DNA of 64,000 nt from Brachybacterium sp. FME24 (GCF_014897705.1 NZ_JABUXV010000004.1:186001-250000); one strand, 5' to 3'. Numbered from the stretch's first letter, positions 42,851 to 51,743 are shown. Numbers and translations: made by a program. Notes: a model not told the origin generated them from the letters alone.

Positions 42851-44631
42851 CGCTGCACCATCTCCCGGTAGTCGTCGAGATCCATGAGGGCGAGGTGCTC
42901 GCCCTCGGCGACCACCTCGCCGGAGCGCACGTACACCACACGGTCCGCCTCGCGCAGAAGGGCGGGGGAGCGCGTGACGACCAGGGTCGCCCGGTCGGTA
43001 CGACGACGGGCCGCCACCAGGGCCTCGGCGATGTGCTGCTCGGTGACCGCGTCGACAGCGGTGGTGGGGTCCTGCAGCACCATCACCGGGGTGTCGGCCG
43101 CGACCGCGCGGGCCAGAGCGATGCGCTGGCGCTGGCCACCGGAGAGGTTCGAGCCCCGATCGAGGATGCGCGAGTCGAACCTGTCGGGAAGGATTTGCAG
43201 CATGTCCTCGGCGCCGGCGGCGTGCAGGGCGGCCTCGGCCCAGGCGTCGTCGCTGCCATCGGTCGCGGTGCCGTCAGGGGCGCGAGTGGCGAGCTGCTCG
43301 CGCAGGCTGCCGTCGAACAGGTCCACCACGTGCGGCTCGACGAGGAGGTCGGCCCGCAGCCCCGCACGCTCGGCGGGGGAGATCGGACGCTCGCCCACGC
43401 GGGCGCCGGCGTCGTGGTGACCGCTGACGGCGTCGATCGCGGCGTCGGAGTCCCGGACGTCGGAGCACGCCAGCGCCACGAATGTGCCATCGGCGACGCT
43501 GAGATCGAGGTCGGGCAGGTGCAGGCCACCGGCCCCGCCGCGTCGGCCGTGGGCGGCCCCGGCCCCGTCCCCGCGATCATCGCGAGCGGTGGAGAGGGCA
43601 TCGAGCGTGAGCTCCGGGTCATCGACCGTCCGACCCAGGTCCGCGAACAGGTCGCGCACGCGCCGCGCGGACGTCGACATGCTCGCCCACCACACGGGCA
43701 TGTTGGACAGGCCCTGGAGGGCGCCCATCACCTGGCGGGCCACGCCCACCACGGCGATGAGGGCGCCGATGCCGAGTTCGCCCTGCAGGCCACGGATCGT
43801 GGCGATGACGATCACGGCAGCCATCATCGCGCCGGTCACGAAGGTGGTCAGGCCGGAGGAGATGCCCGAGTAGCGGGCATTGACCAGCGCGGCCTCGAGG
43901 GCCACTCGGGAGCGCTTGCGGTACTGGGCACGGGCTCGTGCCTGCACGCCGAGACCCTGCAGCACACGCAGACCGTGCACCAGGTCGGTCGCGGTCGCGG
44001 CGGCCTCTGCGGCCTGGGTCTGCTGGGCGTCGTAGCGCTGCGACAGGGTCGGGGTGATCACGCGCACCACGATCACCATCACCACGATGCCGAGCAGCAT
44101 CGCCGCCCCGAGCCAGATGTCCTGCACCGCCATCCACGCGGTGGCACCGAGGATCACGATGCTCGCCGGGATGCCCCAGGGCAGCATGTCCAGCACGTCG
44201 GAGGCCTTGTCGGCGTCCGAGGTCGCGATCGAGAGCACCTCGCCGGCGGGACGCCGCACGCGTCGGGAACGGGGGTCCAGGACAGCGCCGGTCAGGCCCA
44301 CGCGCAGCCGATGCCGCTCGTACATGCACGCCTTCTGGCTCTCGAGGAACGTATAGATCCACAGCATCATGCCCGACAGCCGCAGGCCGATCACGACCGC
44401 GGCACCGACCAGGGTGAAGGTCAGGTTCCCGCCCACGATCCCGCGGTCGATGACCAGACCCAGCAGGATCGGGAGCAGCATCTCCGCGGCTTCGGAGAGC
44501 GTCGCCAGCGGCAGCACGACCCAGAGCATCCGCGGGTGATTGCGGATGACGGAGGCCAGCACCCCAGGGCGCCGCGCAGCGGGGACGGAGGGGATCCGGG
44601 CAGGGGAAGCGGTGGTGGACTTCTCCACCAT
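42847..44631 (-). CDS. ABC exporter half-transporter, degenerate-site subunit
   Basis: A 594-residue ABC exporter subunit. Six transmembrane helices are followed by an ATPase domain with an intact signature LSGGQRQRIALARA, but where Walker A should be the sequence reads LACSDVRDSDAAIDAV, with no P-loop Lys, and Walker B ends LQDPTTAVD instead of LDEPT. It therefore cannot form a full catalytic site itself and must supply the signature to its partner. The start ATG 44631 was chosen because residues before it read as promoter DNA. An inverted repeat stands upstream. Confidence 0.86.
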   Translation of the reverse strand: MVEKSTTASPARIPSVPAARRPGVLASVIRNHPRMLWVVLPLATLSEAAEMLLPILLGLVIDRGIVGGNLTFTLVGAAVVIGLRLSGMMLWIYTFLESQKACMYERHRLRVGLTGAVLDPRSRRVRRPAGEVLSIATSDADKASDVLDMLPWGIPASIVILGATAWMAVQDIWLGAAMLLGIVVMVIVVRVITPTLSQRYDAQQTQAAEAAATATDLVHGLRVLQGLGVQARARAQYRKRSRVALEAALVNARYSGISSGLTTFVTGAMMAAVIVIATIRGLQGELGIGALIAVVGVARQVMGALQGLSNMPVWWASMSTSARRVRDLFADLGRTVDDPELTLDALSTARDDRGDGAGAAHGRRGGAGGLHLPDLDLSVADGTFVALACSDVRDSDAAIDAVSGHHDAGARVGERPISPAERAGLRADLLVEPHVVDLFDGSLREQLATRAPDGTATDGSDDAWAEAALHAAGAEDMLQILPDRFDSRILDRGSNLSGGQRQRIALARAVAADTPVMVLQDPTTAVDAVTEQHIAEALVAARRRTDRATLVVTRSPALLREADRVVYVRSGEVVAEGEHLALMDLDDYREMVQR

Positions 44632-44651
44632 CGTCGAGGTATCGGGCACCT

Positions 44652-44670
44652 GATAGATACAACCCCTATC
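44652..44670. promoter_or_regulatory. Inverted repeat in the ABC exporter promoter
   Basis: GATAG (44652-44656) and CTATC (44666-44670) flank a 9-bp centre. On the minus strand a TTGCAA is followed 17 bp later by TTGTAT within this element, a plausible -35/-10 pair for the exporter operon, so a repressor may bind here. No regulator gene is adjacent. Confidence 0.35.
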
Positions 44671-44761
44671 GGAGCCCCGTTGCAACGTGTTTTCCCACCC
44701 GATTCGGAATGGTCCGGACGATGACAGAATGGCCGCACCACTTCCGAGATCAGGAGCTGCC

Positions 44762-45382
44762 ATGAGCGACCGCCCCGTCGAGCTGTTCGTCGATCCCGTC
44801 TGTCCCTACGCCTGGATGACCAGCAGGTGGCTGCTCCACGCCGCCGAGGTCCGAGAGATCACCCCCTCGTTCTCGGTGATGTCGCTGTCGGTGCTCAACG
44901 AGGGCCGTGAGGTCGACCCGGATTATCGCCGGATGCTCGACGACTCATGGGGCCCGGCGCGCCTCGCGGTCGGGATCTCCCGCACTCACGGCAAGGACGC
45001 CTTCGCCCGCTGGTACACCGCCTGGGGCGAGCGGTATCACGTGGGCGGCGACCAGGACGACCGCCGCGCGGTCGCCATCGGTGCGCTCGAGACGGCGGGA
45101 CTGCCCGCCACCTTGATCGACATCTACGAGCCCGTCGCGGGCGATGAGACCGACCTGGCGCTGCGTGCCTCGCACGACGGGGCGATCTCCCGTGTCGGCG
45201 AGGACGTCGGCACTCCGGTCATCTCCTTCGGCGAGGGCACCGCCTACTTCGGCCCCGTCGTGTCGCCGTCCCCGAAGGGCGAGGACGCCGGTCGCCTGCT
45301 CGACGCCCTGGAGACGATGGCCACCCTCGACGGCTTCTACGAGCTCAAGCGGACCCGCACCGGCGGCATCGACTTCGGCTGA
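44762..45382 (+). CDS. DsbA-family oxidoreductase (Rv2466c-like)
   Basis: A 206-residue thioredoxin-fold protein of the DsbA group with an alpha-helical insertion. The active-site region reads FVDPVCPYAWMTSRW. Rv2466c, the mycothiol-dependent nitroreductase of mycobacteria in the same gene order, has a CxxC there; here the second Cys is Ala, so a monothiol mechanism would be needed. The cis-Pro loop is VGTPVISFGEG. AGGAG 5 nt upstream supports the start. It precedes rpiB and nei as in mycobacteria. Confidence 0.85.
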   Translation: MSDRPVELFVDPVCPYAWMTSRWLLHAAEVREITPSFSVMSLSVLNEGREVDPDYRRMLDDSWGPARLAVGISRTHGKDAFARWYTAWGERYHVGGDQDDRRAVAIGALETAGLPATLIDIYEPVAGDETDLALRASHDGAISRVGEDVGTPVISFGEGTAYFGPVVSPSPKGEDAGRLLDALETMATLDGFYELKRTRTGGIDFG

Positions 45383-45447
45383 CGACAGCGCTGAACCACC
45401 GTTCCTCCGGCTCCTCGCCACCCCTCCCACAGAAAGAGACACCCCAC

Positions 45448-45930
45448 ATGCGCGTGCATATCGGGACCGACCACGCCGGCTTCGAACTGAAGAACCGCCT
45501 GGCCGCGGCCCTTCAGGACAAGGGCCATGAGGTCACCGACCATGGTGCCCACACCTACGACGCCGTGGACGACTACCCGCCGTTCTGCACCGATGTCGGC
45601 GAGGCCGTCGTGGCGGACCCGAGCTCGTTGGGCATTGTCCTGGGAGGCTCCGGGAACGGCGAGCAGATCGCTGCGAACAAGGTGGCTGGCGTGCGCGCCG
45701 CGCTGGTGTGGAACGAGGACACCGCCCGGCTCGCCCGCCAGCACAACGACGCCAATGTGATCTCCGTGGGCGCCCGCCAGCACTCCGAGGACGAGCTGGA
45801 GTCGCTCATCGACCTGTTCCTCGCCGAGCCGTTCTCCGGCGAGGAGCGCCACCAGCGGCGCATCGACCTGGTGGCGCGCTATGAGGGGACCGGCGGCTAC
45901 GGGGACACCGCCGCACCTGCCACGCCGTAA
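45448..45930 (+). CDS. rpiB: Ribose-5-phosphate isomerase B
   Basis: A 160-residue RpiB. It interconverts ribose-5-phosphate and ribulose-5-phosphate in the pentose phosphate pathway. Visible family segments are IGTDHAGFELKNRL, the phosphate-binding loop GGSGNGEQIAANKV and the helix RLARQHNDANVISVGAR. AAAGAGA precedes the ATG. The stop overlaps the next start as TAATG. Confidence 0.94.
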   Translation: MRVHIGTDHAGFELKNRLAAALQDKGHEVTDHGAHTYDAVDDYPPFCTDVGEAVVADPSSLGIVLGGSGNGEQIAANKVAGVRAALVWNEDTARLARQHNDANVISVGARQHSEDELESLIDLFLAEPFSGEERHQRRIDLVARYEGTGGYGDTAAPATP

Positions 45931-46991
45931 TGCCGGAGGGGCATACCGTCCACCGGCTCGCCGCAGCGTTCGTCCGCGGATTCGCAGGGCAGCGAGTGCG
46001 AATGTCGAGCCCGCAGGGTCGCTTCTCCGAGGCGGCGCAGGTGGATGCCATGGTGCTGCTGGGTGCCGAGGCGGTCGGCAAGCACCTGTTCCTGCAGCTC
46101 GCCCCCTCCGCGGACGTCGACCCGGACTCCCCGGTGGTGCGCCATGTGCACGTCCATCTCGGCCTGTACGGCTCGTGGACCTTCGCCGGTGACCCCGGTT
46201 TCGCCGATGCCCACGCGATCGGCGCACCGCGACTGCGCGTCGGCGAGCGCGAGGAAGGGCTGGACGGCGAGGGCGAGCTGGACTGGCGCCGGCTGGTTCC
46301 GCGGCCGACGGTGCGTCTGCGTGTCGCCGGGCCGCACGGGCTCGCGGACCTGACCGGCCCCACCGCCTGCGAGGTGCTCGACGGCGCGGGGAGGCAGAAG
46401 ATCCTGGAACGGCTCGGTCCGGACCCGCTGCGCCCGGACCCGGAGGGAACAGGCCGGCGCCGATTCGTGGCCGCCGCGCGTCGCTCCCGCACCACCATCG
46501 GCGCGCTCTTGATGAACCAGCAGGTCATTGCTGGGATCGGGAACATCTATCGGGCGGAGGCGCTGTTCCGGGCCCGGCTGGACCCCTTCGTGCCGGGCAA
46601 GGACCTCAGCCCCGGGATGCTCGAGGGCATCTGGGAGGACCTGGTCGACCTGCTCGACTATGGCGCCCGCACCGGCTGGATCGTGACCACCCAGGTCGAG
46701 CACCGGGAGATCGAGGCCCGCATCCTCGAGCGCTCCCGCGGCACCCGCCAGAACGGCGACGAGGACCCCGGGGTGGTGCCCCGGGAGCAGTCGTTCTACG
46801 TGTACCACCGTCAGACCCTGCCGTGCCGGCTGTGCGGCACCGTGATCCGCTCGCGGGACCTCGCCGCGCGCACGGTCTTCTGGTGCCCGCGCTGCCAGAG
46901 CGTGCGCAGCCGGCGGGCAGCCTGGTCCCGCGAGCATCCCGCCGCCGCGTGGGCGCTGGTGCCAGGAGGCTGCAGCGAGGTGCGCCCGTAG
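45930..46991 (+). CDS. nei: Fpg/Nei-family DNA glycosylase (endonuclease VIII-like)
   Basis: A 353-residue base-excision repair glycosylase/AP lyase. The catalytic N-terminus after Met removal is PEGHTVHRLA, the helix-two-turn-helix region includes QQVIAGIGNIYRAEALF, and a C-terminal zinc finger has CRLCG and CPRCQ. The PEGHT form matches Rv2464c-type Nei proteins that remove oxidised pyrimidines. It is translationally coupled to rpiB. Its TAG stop starts the TAGACT hexamer of the next gene. Confidence 0.9.
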   Translation: MPEGHTVHRLAAAFVRGFAGQRVRMSSPQGRFSEAAQVDAMVLLGAEAVGKHLFLQLAPSADVDPDSPVVRHVHVHLGLYGSWTFAGDPGFADAHAIGAPRLRVGEREEGLDGEGELDWRRLVPRPTVRLRVAGPHGLADLTGPTACEVLDGAGRQKILERLGPDPLRPDPEGTGRRRFVAAARRSRTTIGALLMNQQVIAGIGNIYRAEALFRARLDPFVPGKDLSPGMLEGIWEDLVDLLDYGARTGWIVTTQVEHREIEARILERSRGTRQNGDEDPGVVPREQSFYVYHRQTLPCRLCGTVIRSRDLAARTVFWCPRCQSVRSRRAAWSREHPAAAWALVPGGCSEVRP

Positions 46992-47001
46992 ACTTCCGCC
47001 G

Positions 47002-48054
47002 ATGAACACTGCTGCGCCCGCCCCCGTCCCCGTCACTCAGGAGGGCATGCTCCCGGTCGGAGACTGCCACGAGATCTTCTGGGAGGAGAGCGGCGCGCCC
47101 GGCGGTGTGCCGGTCCTCTACCTCCACGGTGGGCCCGGGGGGCGCCTGAGCCCCGGCTACCGGCGCAGCGCGCCGGTCGATCGGGCCCGGATCATCGGCG
47201 TGTCCCAGCGGGGCGCCGGACGGTCGACGCCGTCGGCCGGTGATCTCGGACCGGCGGATCTGACGGCGAACTCCACCACCCATCTGGTCGCGGACCTCGA
47301 GGCACTGCGCGAGCATCTCGGGATCGACGCCTGGATCGTCGAGGGCGCCTCCTGGGGCAGCACCCTCGCCCTCGCCTACGCCCAGGCCCATCCCGAACGG
47401 GTGCTCGGCGTGGTGCTGTTCGCCGTCACCAGCACCTCGCGTCGCGAGGTGGACTGGATCACCGAGGGCATCGGCGCGGTCTTCCCGGAGGGCTGGGACG
47501 CGCTGGCGACCTTCGCCGAGACCTACGGCGACTTCGACCGCCACCACCACGGCGAGCAGCGGGTCCGCCTGGTCGAGGCCTACCGCCGCCTGGTTGCCGC
47601 CGAGGATCCTCAGCTCGTCGAGTCCGCCGTCGAGGCCTGGATGACCTGGGAGGACGAGCACATCCGGATCGGCACCGGAGGCACGGAGATCGCCGCTGCG
47701 CCCACGACGCTCACCGAGGCCGAGCGCACGCAGCGCCGCACCATGGTGCGCCTGGTCACCCACTACTGGGCCCACGATGGTTTCGTCGCCGACTGGGCCG
47801 CGCCATGGGGCGCAGACCCGGGCAGCGGCCTGCTCGGCGGGATGGAGCGCCTTGCGGGCATCCCCGGTGTGCTCATCCACGGCCGACGGGACGTCTCCGG
47901 TCCCGTCCTGACCGCCTGGGAGCTGCATCGGGCCTGGCCCGGCAGCGAGTTGATCCTGCTCGAGGAGGAGGGCCACGGCGGTCCCCGGATGGTCGAGCAG
48001 TGGCGCGCAGCGGTGGCGCGGATGGTGGATACCGCGCAGGCTTCCCGAGAGTAA
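47002..48054 (+). CDS. pip: Proline iminopeptidase (S33 family)
   Basis: A 350-residue alpha/beta hydrolase that removes N-terminal proline. The oxyanion motif is YLHGGPGGRLSP, the nucleophile elbow GASWGSTLALAYAQAHPERV, and the catalytic His is in EEEGHGG. The RGAGRSTP segment is typical for the family. The start ATG has TAGACT (46989-46994) 7 nt upstream, which overlaps the stop of nei, so it probably has its own leaderless promoter. Confidence 0.9.
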   Translation: MNTAAPAPVPVTQEGMLPVGDCHEIFWEESGAPGGVPVLYLHGGPGGRLSPGYRRSAPVDRARIIGVSQRGAGRSTPSAGDLGPADLTANSTTHLVADLEALREHLGIDAWIVEGASWGSTLALAYAQAHPERVLGVVLFAVTSTSRREVDWITEGIGAVFPEGWDALATFAETYGDFDRHHHGEQRVRLVEAYRRLVAAEDPQLVESAVEAWMTWEDEHIRIGTGGTEIAAAPTTLTEAERTQRRTMVRLVTHYWAHDGFVADWAAPWGADPGSGLLGGMERLAGIPGVLIHGRRDVSGPVLTAWELHRAWPGSELILLEEEGHGGPRMVEQWRAAVARMVDTAQASRE

Positions 48055-48064
48055 CGTGAGCGCT

Positions 48065-48634
48065 ATGCCAGAACCCGTGATCCCCCCGTCGGTGTCGGCC
48101 TCTGCTCCGATCACCGGTGCGGTGCTGCGACGAGCCGCTGTGGCGGACGTCGATCCCCGTACGCTCTATCTGCTCGCGAAGCTCCGTCAGGACGTGTTCA
48201 CCGTCGAGCAGAAGGCCACCGATCCCGACCTCGACGGCCGGGATCTCGAACCCACCACCACTCTGCTCTGGGTCGAAGTGCCCGGGCCGGAGGCCGCAGC
48301 CGCAGGGCTCGAGCGCGAACCCATCGCCCACACCCGCGTTCTGCGCGAGGCCGACGGCACACTGCGCATCGGCCGCGTCGCCGTCCGTGCCGCGAACCGT
48401 CGCGATGGGGTGGGTCGGTGGATCATGCGCGCCGCCCTCGACGCCACCCACGAGCTCGATCCTCGCTCCGAGGTGCACATCGACGCCCAGGCCTATCTGG
48501 AGAGGTGGTACCGGGCGATGGGCTGCGAGAGGGTCGGCGAGGTGTTCTGGGAGGCCGGCATCGAGCACGTGCCGATGGTGTTCCGCCATCCCGAAGACAG
48601 AGTGAGAGCCGGAAGCGGGAGCGAGCGAGGCTGA
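48065..48634 (+). CDS. GNAT acetyltransferase (ElaA-like)
   Basis: A 189-residue GNAT-fold protein. ElaA-type features are LRQDVFTVEQK early, ITHTRVLRE-like strand 4 (IAHTRVLREADGTLRIGRVAV), the acetyl-CoA loop RRDGVGRWIM and the closing FWEAGIEHVPM. The substrate is unknown. The start is ATG 48065, 7 nt after TAACGT (48052-48057), whose TAA is the stop of pip. A GTG 9 bp earlier is also in frame. It converges on the ankyrin gene with a shared palindromic stop region. Confidence 0.85.
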   Translation: MPEPVIPPSVSASAPITGAVLRRAAVADVDPRTLYLLAKLRQDVFTVEQKATDPDLDGRDLEPTTTLLWVEVPGPEAAAAGLEREPIAHTRVLREADGTLRIGRVAVRAANRRDGVGRWIMRAALDATHELDPRSEVHIDAQAYLERWYRAMGCERVGEVFWEAGIEHVPMVFRHPEDRVRAGSGSERG

Positions 48635-48635
48635 A

Positions 48636-49055
48636 TCAGCCTGCCTGCTCGATCATCGCCACGATCTCGGTGCGGTCGAAGTACCGCGCGGTCGCGAGCG
48701 CGCTCGGCGCGCCGAGGGTCGCGTCGGCCCCGGCGTCCAGCAGCTCCCGTGCGACGTCCGCGTAGCCCTTGAAGGCGACCCCGGCGAGCGGGGTCTGCCC
48801 ACGATCGTTGGCCAGATCCACGTCGGCCCCGCGGGCGGCGAGCTCGCGCACGAGATCCGCATGCCCGTGATATGCGGCGAGCATGAGCGGCGAATTGCCG
48901 TTGCCGTCGCGGAGGTTCACCGGTGCTCCCTGGTCGACCAGCGGCAGCAGCTGCTCGGCGTCTCCGCGGCGGGCCGCGTCGAGCAAGGACTGGGCGAGGG
49001 CGATGACTGCCTCGTCCTCGGGGACGGTCGGCTGGGGCTGGGTCTCGTCGTTCAC
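48636..49055 (-). CDS. Ankyrin-repeat protein
   Basis: A 139-residue protein with about three ankyrin repeats (GNSPLMLAAYHGHADLVRELAARGADV; GQTPLAGVAFKGYADVARELLDAGADATL) after an acidic N-terminal helix. It has no signal peptide and is probably a small cytoplasmic interaction protein. Two consecutive GTG codons are possible starts; the second (49055) has TAGCCT 6 nt upstream, the leaderless spacing. Confidence 0.88.
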   Translation of the reverse strand: MNDETQPQPTVPEDEAVIALAQSLLDAARRGDAEQLLPLVDQGAPVNLRDGNGNSPLMLAAYHGHADLVRELAARGADVDLANDRGQTPLAGVAFKGYADVARELLDAGADATLGAPSALATARYFDRTEIVAMIEQAG

Positions 49056-49089
49056 CACGCCAGGCTACGACCCGCGGCGGCGGTGCGCA

Positions 49090-51165
49090 TCACCGCATCA
49101 GCAGTTCCGCGACGGCGGGCCACACCAGCAGGCCCACTCCGAGCAGCGCGCCGAGGACGTCGGCCCGCCCGAATCGGCTCGGTTCGGCCCAGGTGCGCGT
49201 CGTCGCAGTCGCGAAGCCGCGCGCATCCATCGCCAGAGCCTGCTGCTCGGCGCCCCGCAGCGTGTCCACCAGCAGGGCGAGGGTGGCACCGGCCAGCAGC
49301 TTCGGGGAAGCGGGGGAGCCCAGGCCGCGCTGGATCCGAGTGCGGGTGATGATCTCCCACTGCCGGCCCAGGTGGGCGACCCTGACGAGAGCGACCACCG
49401 AGGCGGCGACGGGGCGGGCGGGCAGTCGCAGCCGTCCGCCCAGCGCATCCCCGAGGGAGGTGGCATCCACGCTGCCCAGAGCGAGCACGCCCGGGGCGAC
49501 GAACACCGTGATCCGAGCGGCTTCTTTCAGGCCCAGCAGCCAGGCCGGCCCGGACAGGGCCGGAGCCTCGCCCAGCAGCGCCGTGGTCCACGCGAGGCCC
49601 GCGGCGGAGAGCAGGATCGGCGTCAGCCGCAGCGCCCCGCCGCGCAGGGAGCGCACGGCCAGCGGTCCCAGCAACGCGATCGGGAGCGCGGCCAGCAGGC
49701 CGCCCTGCCAGGTGTGGACGGCGAAGGAGCCGATGGCGGCGAGGATCCCGATCAGGCACAGCGTCAGCGGGTTCAGGGCGTCGGCCGGGATCCTGCGGCG
49801 GTGCGGGAGTGGTTCCTCGGTGCGCTCGGGGACCGGCAGCTCCAGGCGGTTCTCCGCTGCTGCGATGAGCTCCGGATCGTGGGAGGCGACCAGGACGGCG
49901 CAGCCCTTCCCGGCTGCCTCGCGAAGCAGGTCCAGGACCGCGCGCCGACGGCCGGCATCGAGCCCGACGGTGGGTTCGTCGAGCACCAGCAGGTCTGGTC
50001 CCTGGGCCAGCGCGGCGGCGATCGCCACGCGCCGCTGCTCCCCGCCGGAGAGCCGATAGGGATGGGCGCGGGCGAGATCGGCGAGGCCGGCGCGCTCCAG
50101 CAGTTCATCGGCCAGTGCCTCGTCGTCGGCCCAGGCCGAGGCGAGCAGTTCCTCGCGCACGGTGCGCGCGAGGAAGGAGTGCTCCGGGTTCTGGGGGACG
50201 GTCGCGATCCTCTCGCGGGCCGGACGCCGCACCGTGCCGCGGAGCCGCCTGCGCGGTCCGAGCAGGGTTCGCAGGGCGGTGGTCTTCCCGGCGCCGCTGG
50301 GCCCGGTGAGCACTGTGAGCTGCCCGGCGCGGACCTCGAGATCCAGGGGGCGTCGGATCCCGCGCTCGGGGACGGTGACGCCGTGGAGGGAGGCGATCAC
50401 CGGGCCGGGGGGTCGCTCGGTGCGCAGCGTGGCGTCAGTCTCGGCCAGCACTCCGGCCCCGACCAGCAGGTCTGGGTGCTCGCGCAGGACCTCAGCAGGG
50501 TCTCCGTCGGCAAGGATCCTGGCCTGGGGGCCGAGCACCACGAGGCGGTCGAGGTGGGGGAGCCACGGCTCGATCCGGTGCTCCGCGATCACCAGGGTGC
50601 GGCCCTCGGCTGCCGCCAGGATTGCAGTGCGCACCTGCTCCGCGGTGTCCGCATCGAGCATGCTCGTGGGTTCGTCGAGCAGCAGCAGATCCGGTCCGAG
50701 CGCGAGGGACCCGGCCAGGGCGATGCGCTGCTGCTGCCCGCCGCTGACGGCCAGCGGCGCACGGGACCGATCCAGGTCGATACCGGCTTCCTGCAGGGCG
50801 GACTCAGCCCGGTCATGGATCTGTTCCCGGGGCAGAGCGGCGTTCTCCGGGCCGAACGCCGCATCCCGGGCCAGGGTGGCGGCGACCAGCGCATGGGCGG
50901 GATTCTGCAGCAGCAGTCCGCGCTCCCCGGGCCGGCGCGGTGGCATGGGGAGTCCTTGTGCCGTGCCGGACTCCTCGTCCAGGAGGCCGGCGAGAGCGCG
51001 CAGCACGGTCGACTTCCCGCTCCCGCTCGCTCCGGTCAGCAGAACACGCTGGCCGGGGGCGATGTCCAGATCGAGGCCAGCGATGGTCGGTTCACGGCGG
51101 GTGTGCGGGTGCCATGTGAGGCCCCTCAGATGCAGGCTCTGCCCGCCCTGCCGGGTGCTCGTCAC
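49090..51165 (-). CDS. ECF-type ABC transporter fusion: two ATPases plus permease (YkoD-YkoC)
   Basis: A 691-residue three-part protein. ATPase 1 has Walker A GASGSGKST and signature VSGGQQQRIAL; ATPase 2 has GPSGAGKTT and LSGGEQRRVAI; then a C-terminal CbiQ/EcfT-like membrane domain begins near residue 470 with ARGFATATTRTWAEPSRFGRADV near the end. In most bacteria YkoD and YkoC are separate. With YkoE upstream and a TPP riboswitch, the substrate is very probably a thiamine precursor. The start GTG overlaps the ykoE stop (GTGA). Confidence 0.88.
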   Translation of the reverse strand: MTSTRQGGQSLHLRGLTWHPHTRREPTIAGLDLDIAPGQRVLLTGASGSGKSTVLRALAGLLDEESGTAQGLPMPPRRPGERGLLLQNPAHALVAATLARDAAFGPENAALPREQIHDRAESALQEAGIDLDRSRAPLAVSGGQQQRIALAGSLALGPDLLLLDEPTSMLDADTAEQVRTAILAAAEGRTLVIAEHRIEPWLPHLDRLVVLGPQARILADGDPAEVLREHPDLLVGAGVLAETDATLRTERPPGPVIASLHGVTVPERGIRRPLDLEVRAGQLTVLTGPSGAGKTTALRTLLGPRRRLRGTVRRPARERIATVPQNPEHSFLARTVREELLASAWADDEALADELLERAGLADLARAHPYRLSGGEQRRVAIAAALAQGPDLLVLDEPTVGLDAGRRRAVLDLLREAAGKGCAVLVASHDPELIAAAENRLELPVPERTEEPLPHRRRIPADALNPLTLCLIGILAAIGSFAVHTWQGGLLAALPIALLGPLAVRSLRGGALRLTPILLSAAGLAWTTALLGEAPALSGPAWLLGLKEAARITVFVAPGVLALGSVDATSLGDALGGRLRLPARPVAASVVALVRVAHLGRQWEIITRTRIQRGLGSPASPKLLAGATLALLVDTLRGAEQQALAMDARGFATATTRTWAEPSRFGRADVLGALLGVGLLVWPAVAELLMR

Positions 51166-51743
51166 GCCTCGGCGGTGCGGACCTGGTCACGGCCCGCAGC
51201 CAGGGAGTCCACGGCTCCTGTCGCCACCAGAGAGCGCGCTGCGGCCCATCCGAGCACGCCGCACAGGAACGCTCCGGAGACGACGAAGCACCCGAGCATC
51301 GCGATCGCGAAGGGCCAGCTCATCTCCGGGTAGTAGGCGAAACGCTCCCACACCCATTCCAGGGCGGCGGAAAGCACCCCGCCCAGCACCGCGACGGGAA
51401 GGGTGAAGCGGCGGTACCGGGTGAGCAGGAAGGCCAGCTCGACGCCGCCGCCCTGCAGCACCCCGGAGACGGCGGTGCCCCAGCCCCACTGGCCGCCGAG
51501 CAGCATCTCGAGCGTGGCGGCGATCATCTCGGCGAGCAGGGCAGCGCCCGGCTTGCGGACGATCAAGGCGGCGAGCACGGCCGGCAGGAACCAGATCCCG
51601 GCGAGCAGACCCTCGGCGGGCTTGAACGCAGCGGTGAGCGGGCCGATCAGGGTGTAGAGCTGCCCGTATCCCAGGAACGCGACCCCGAAGGCCGCCCCGA
51701 TCAGAACGGTGACCAGCAGATCGATCGTACGAAAACGTGTCAT
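51162..51743 (-). CDS. ykoE: YkoE-like thiamine-precursor transport component (ECF S-component)
   Basis: A 193-residue membrane protein with five to six hydrophobic helices, matching the YkoE family (MTRFRTIDLLVTVLIGAAFG; GGQWGWGTAVSGVLQGGGVE). It acts as the substrate-binding membrane component for a thiamine pyrimidine or thiamine. The start was set at 51743, where AGGAG lies 6 nt upstream; a further 13 codons in frame are not used. The riboswitch stands 60 bp before it. Confidence 0.88.
   Translation of the reverse strand: MTRFRTIDLLVTVLIGAAFGVAFLGYGQLYTLIGPLTAAFKPAEGLLAGIWFLPAVLAALIVRKPGAALLAEMIAATLEMLLGGQWGWGTAVSGVLQGGGVELAFLLTRYRRFTLPVAVLGGVLSAALEWVWERFAYYPEMSWPFAIAMLGCFVVSGAFLCGVLGWAAARSLVATGAVDSLAAGRDQVRTAEA

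Noticed and set aside
42895..44724. 609-codon plus-strand frame opposite the ABC exporter subunit
   Set aside because: Antisense to a clear ABC protein; composition typical of a GC-driven shadow.
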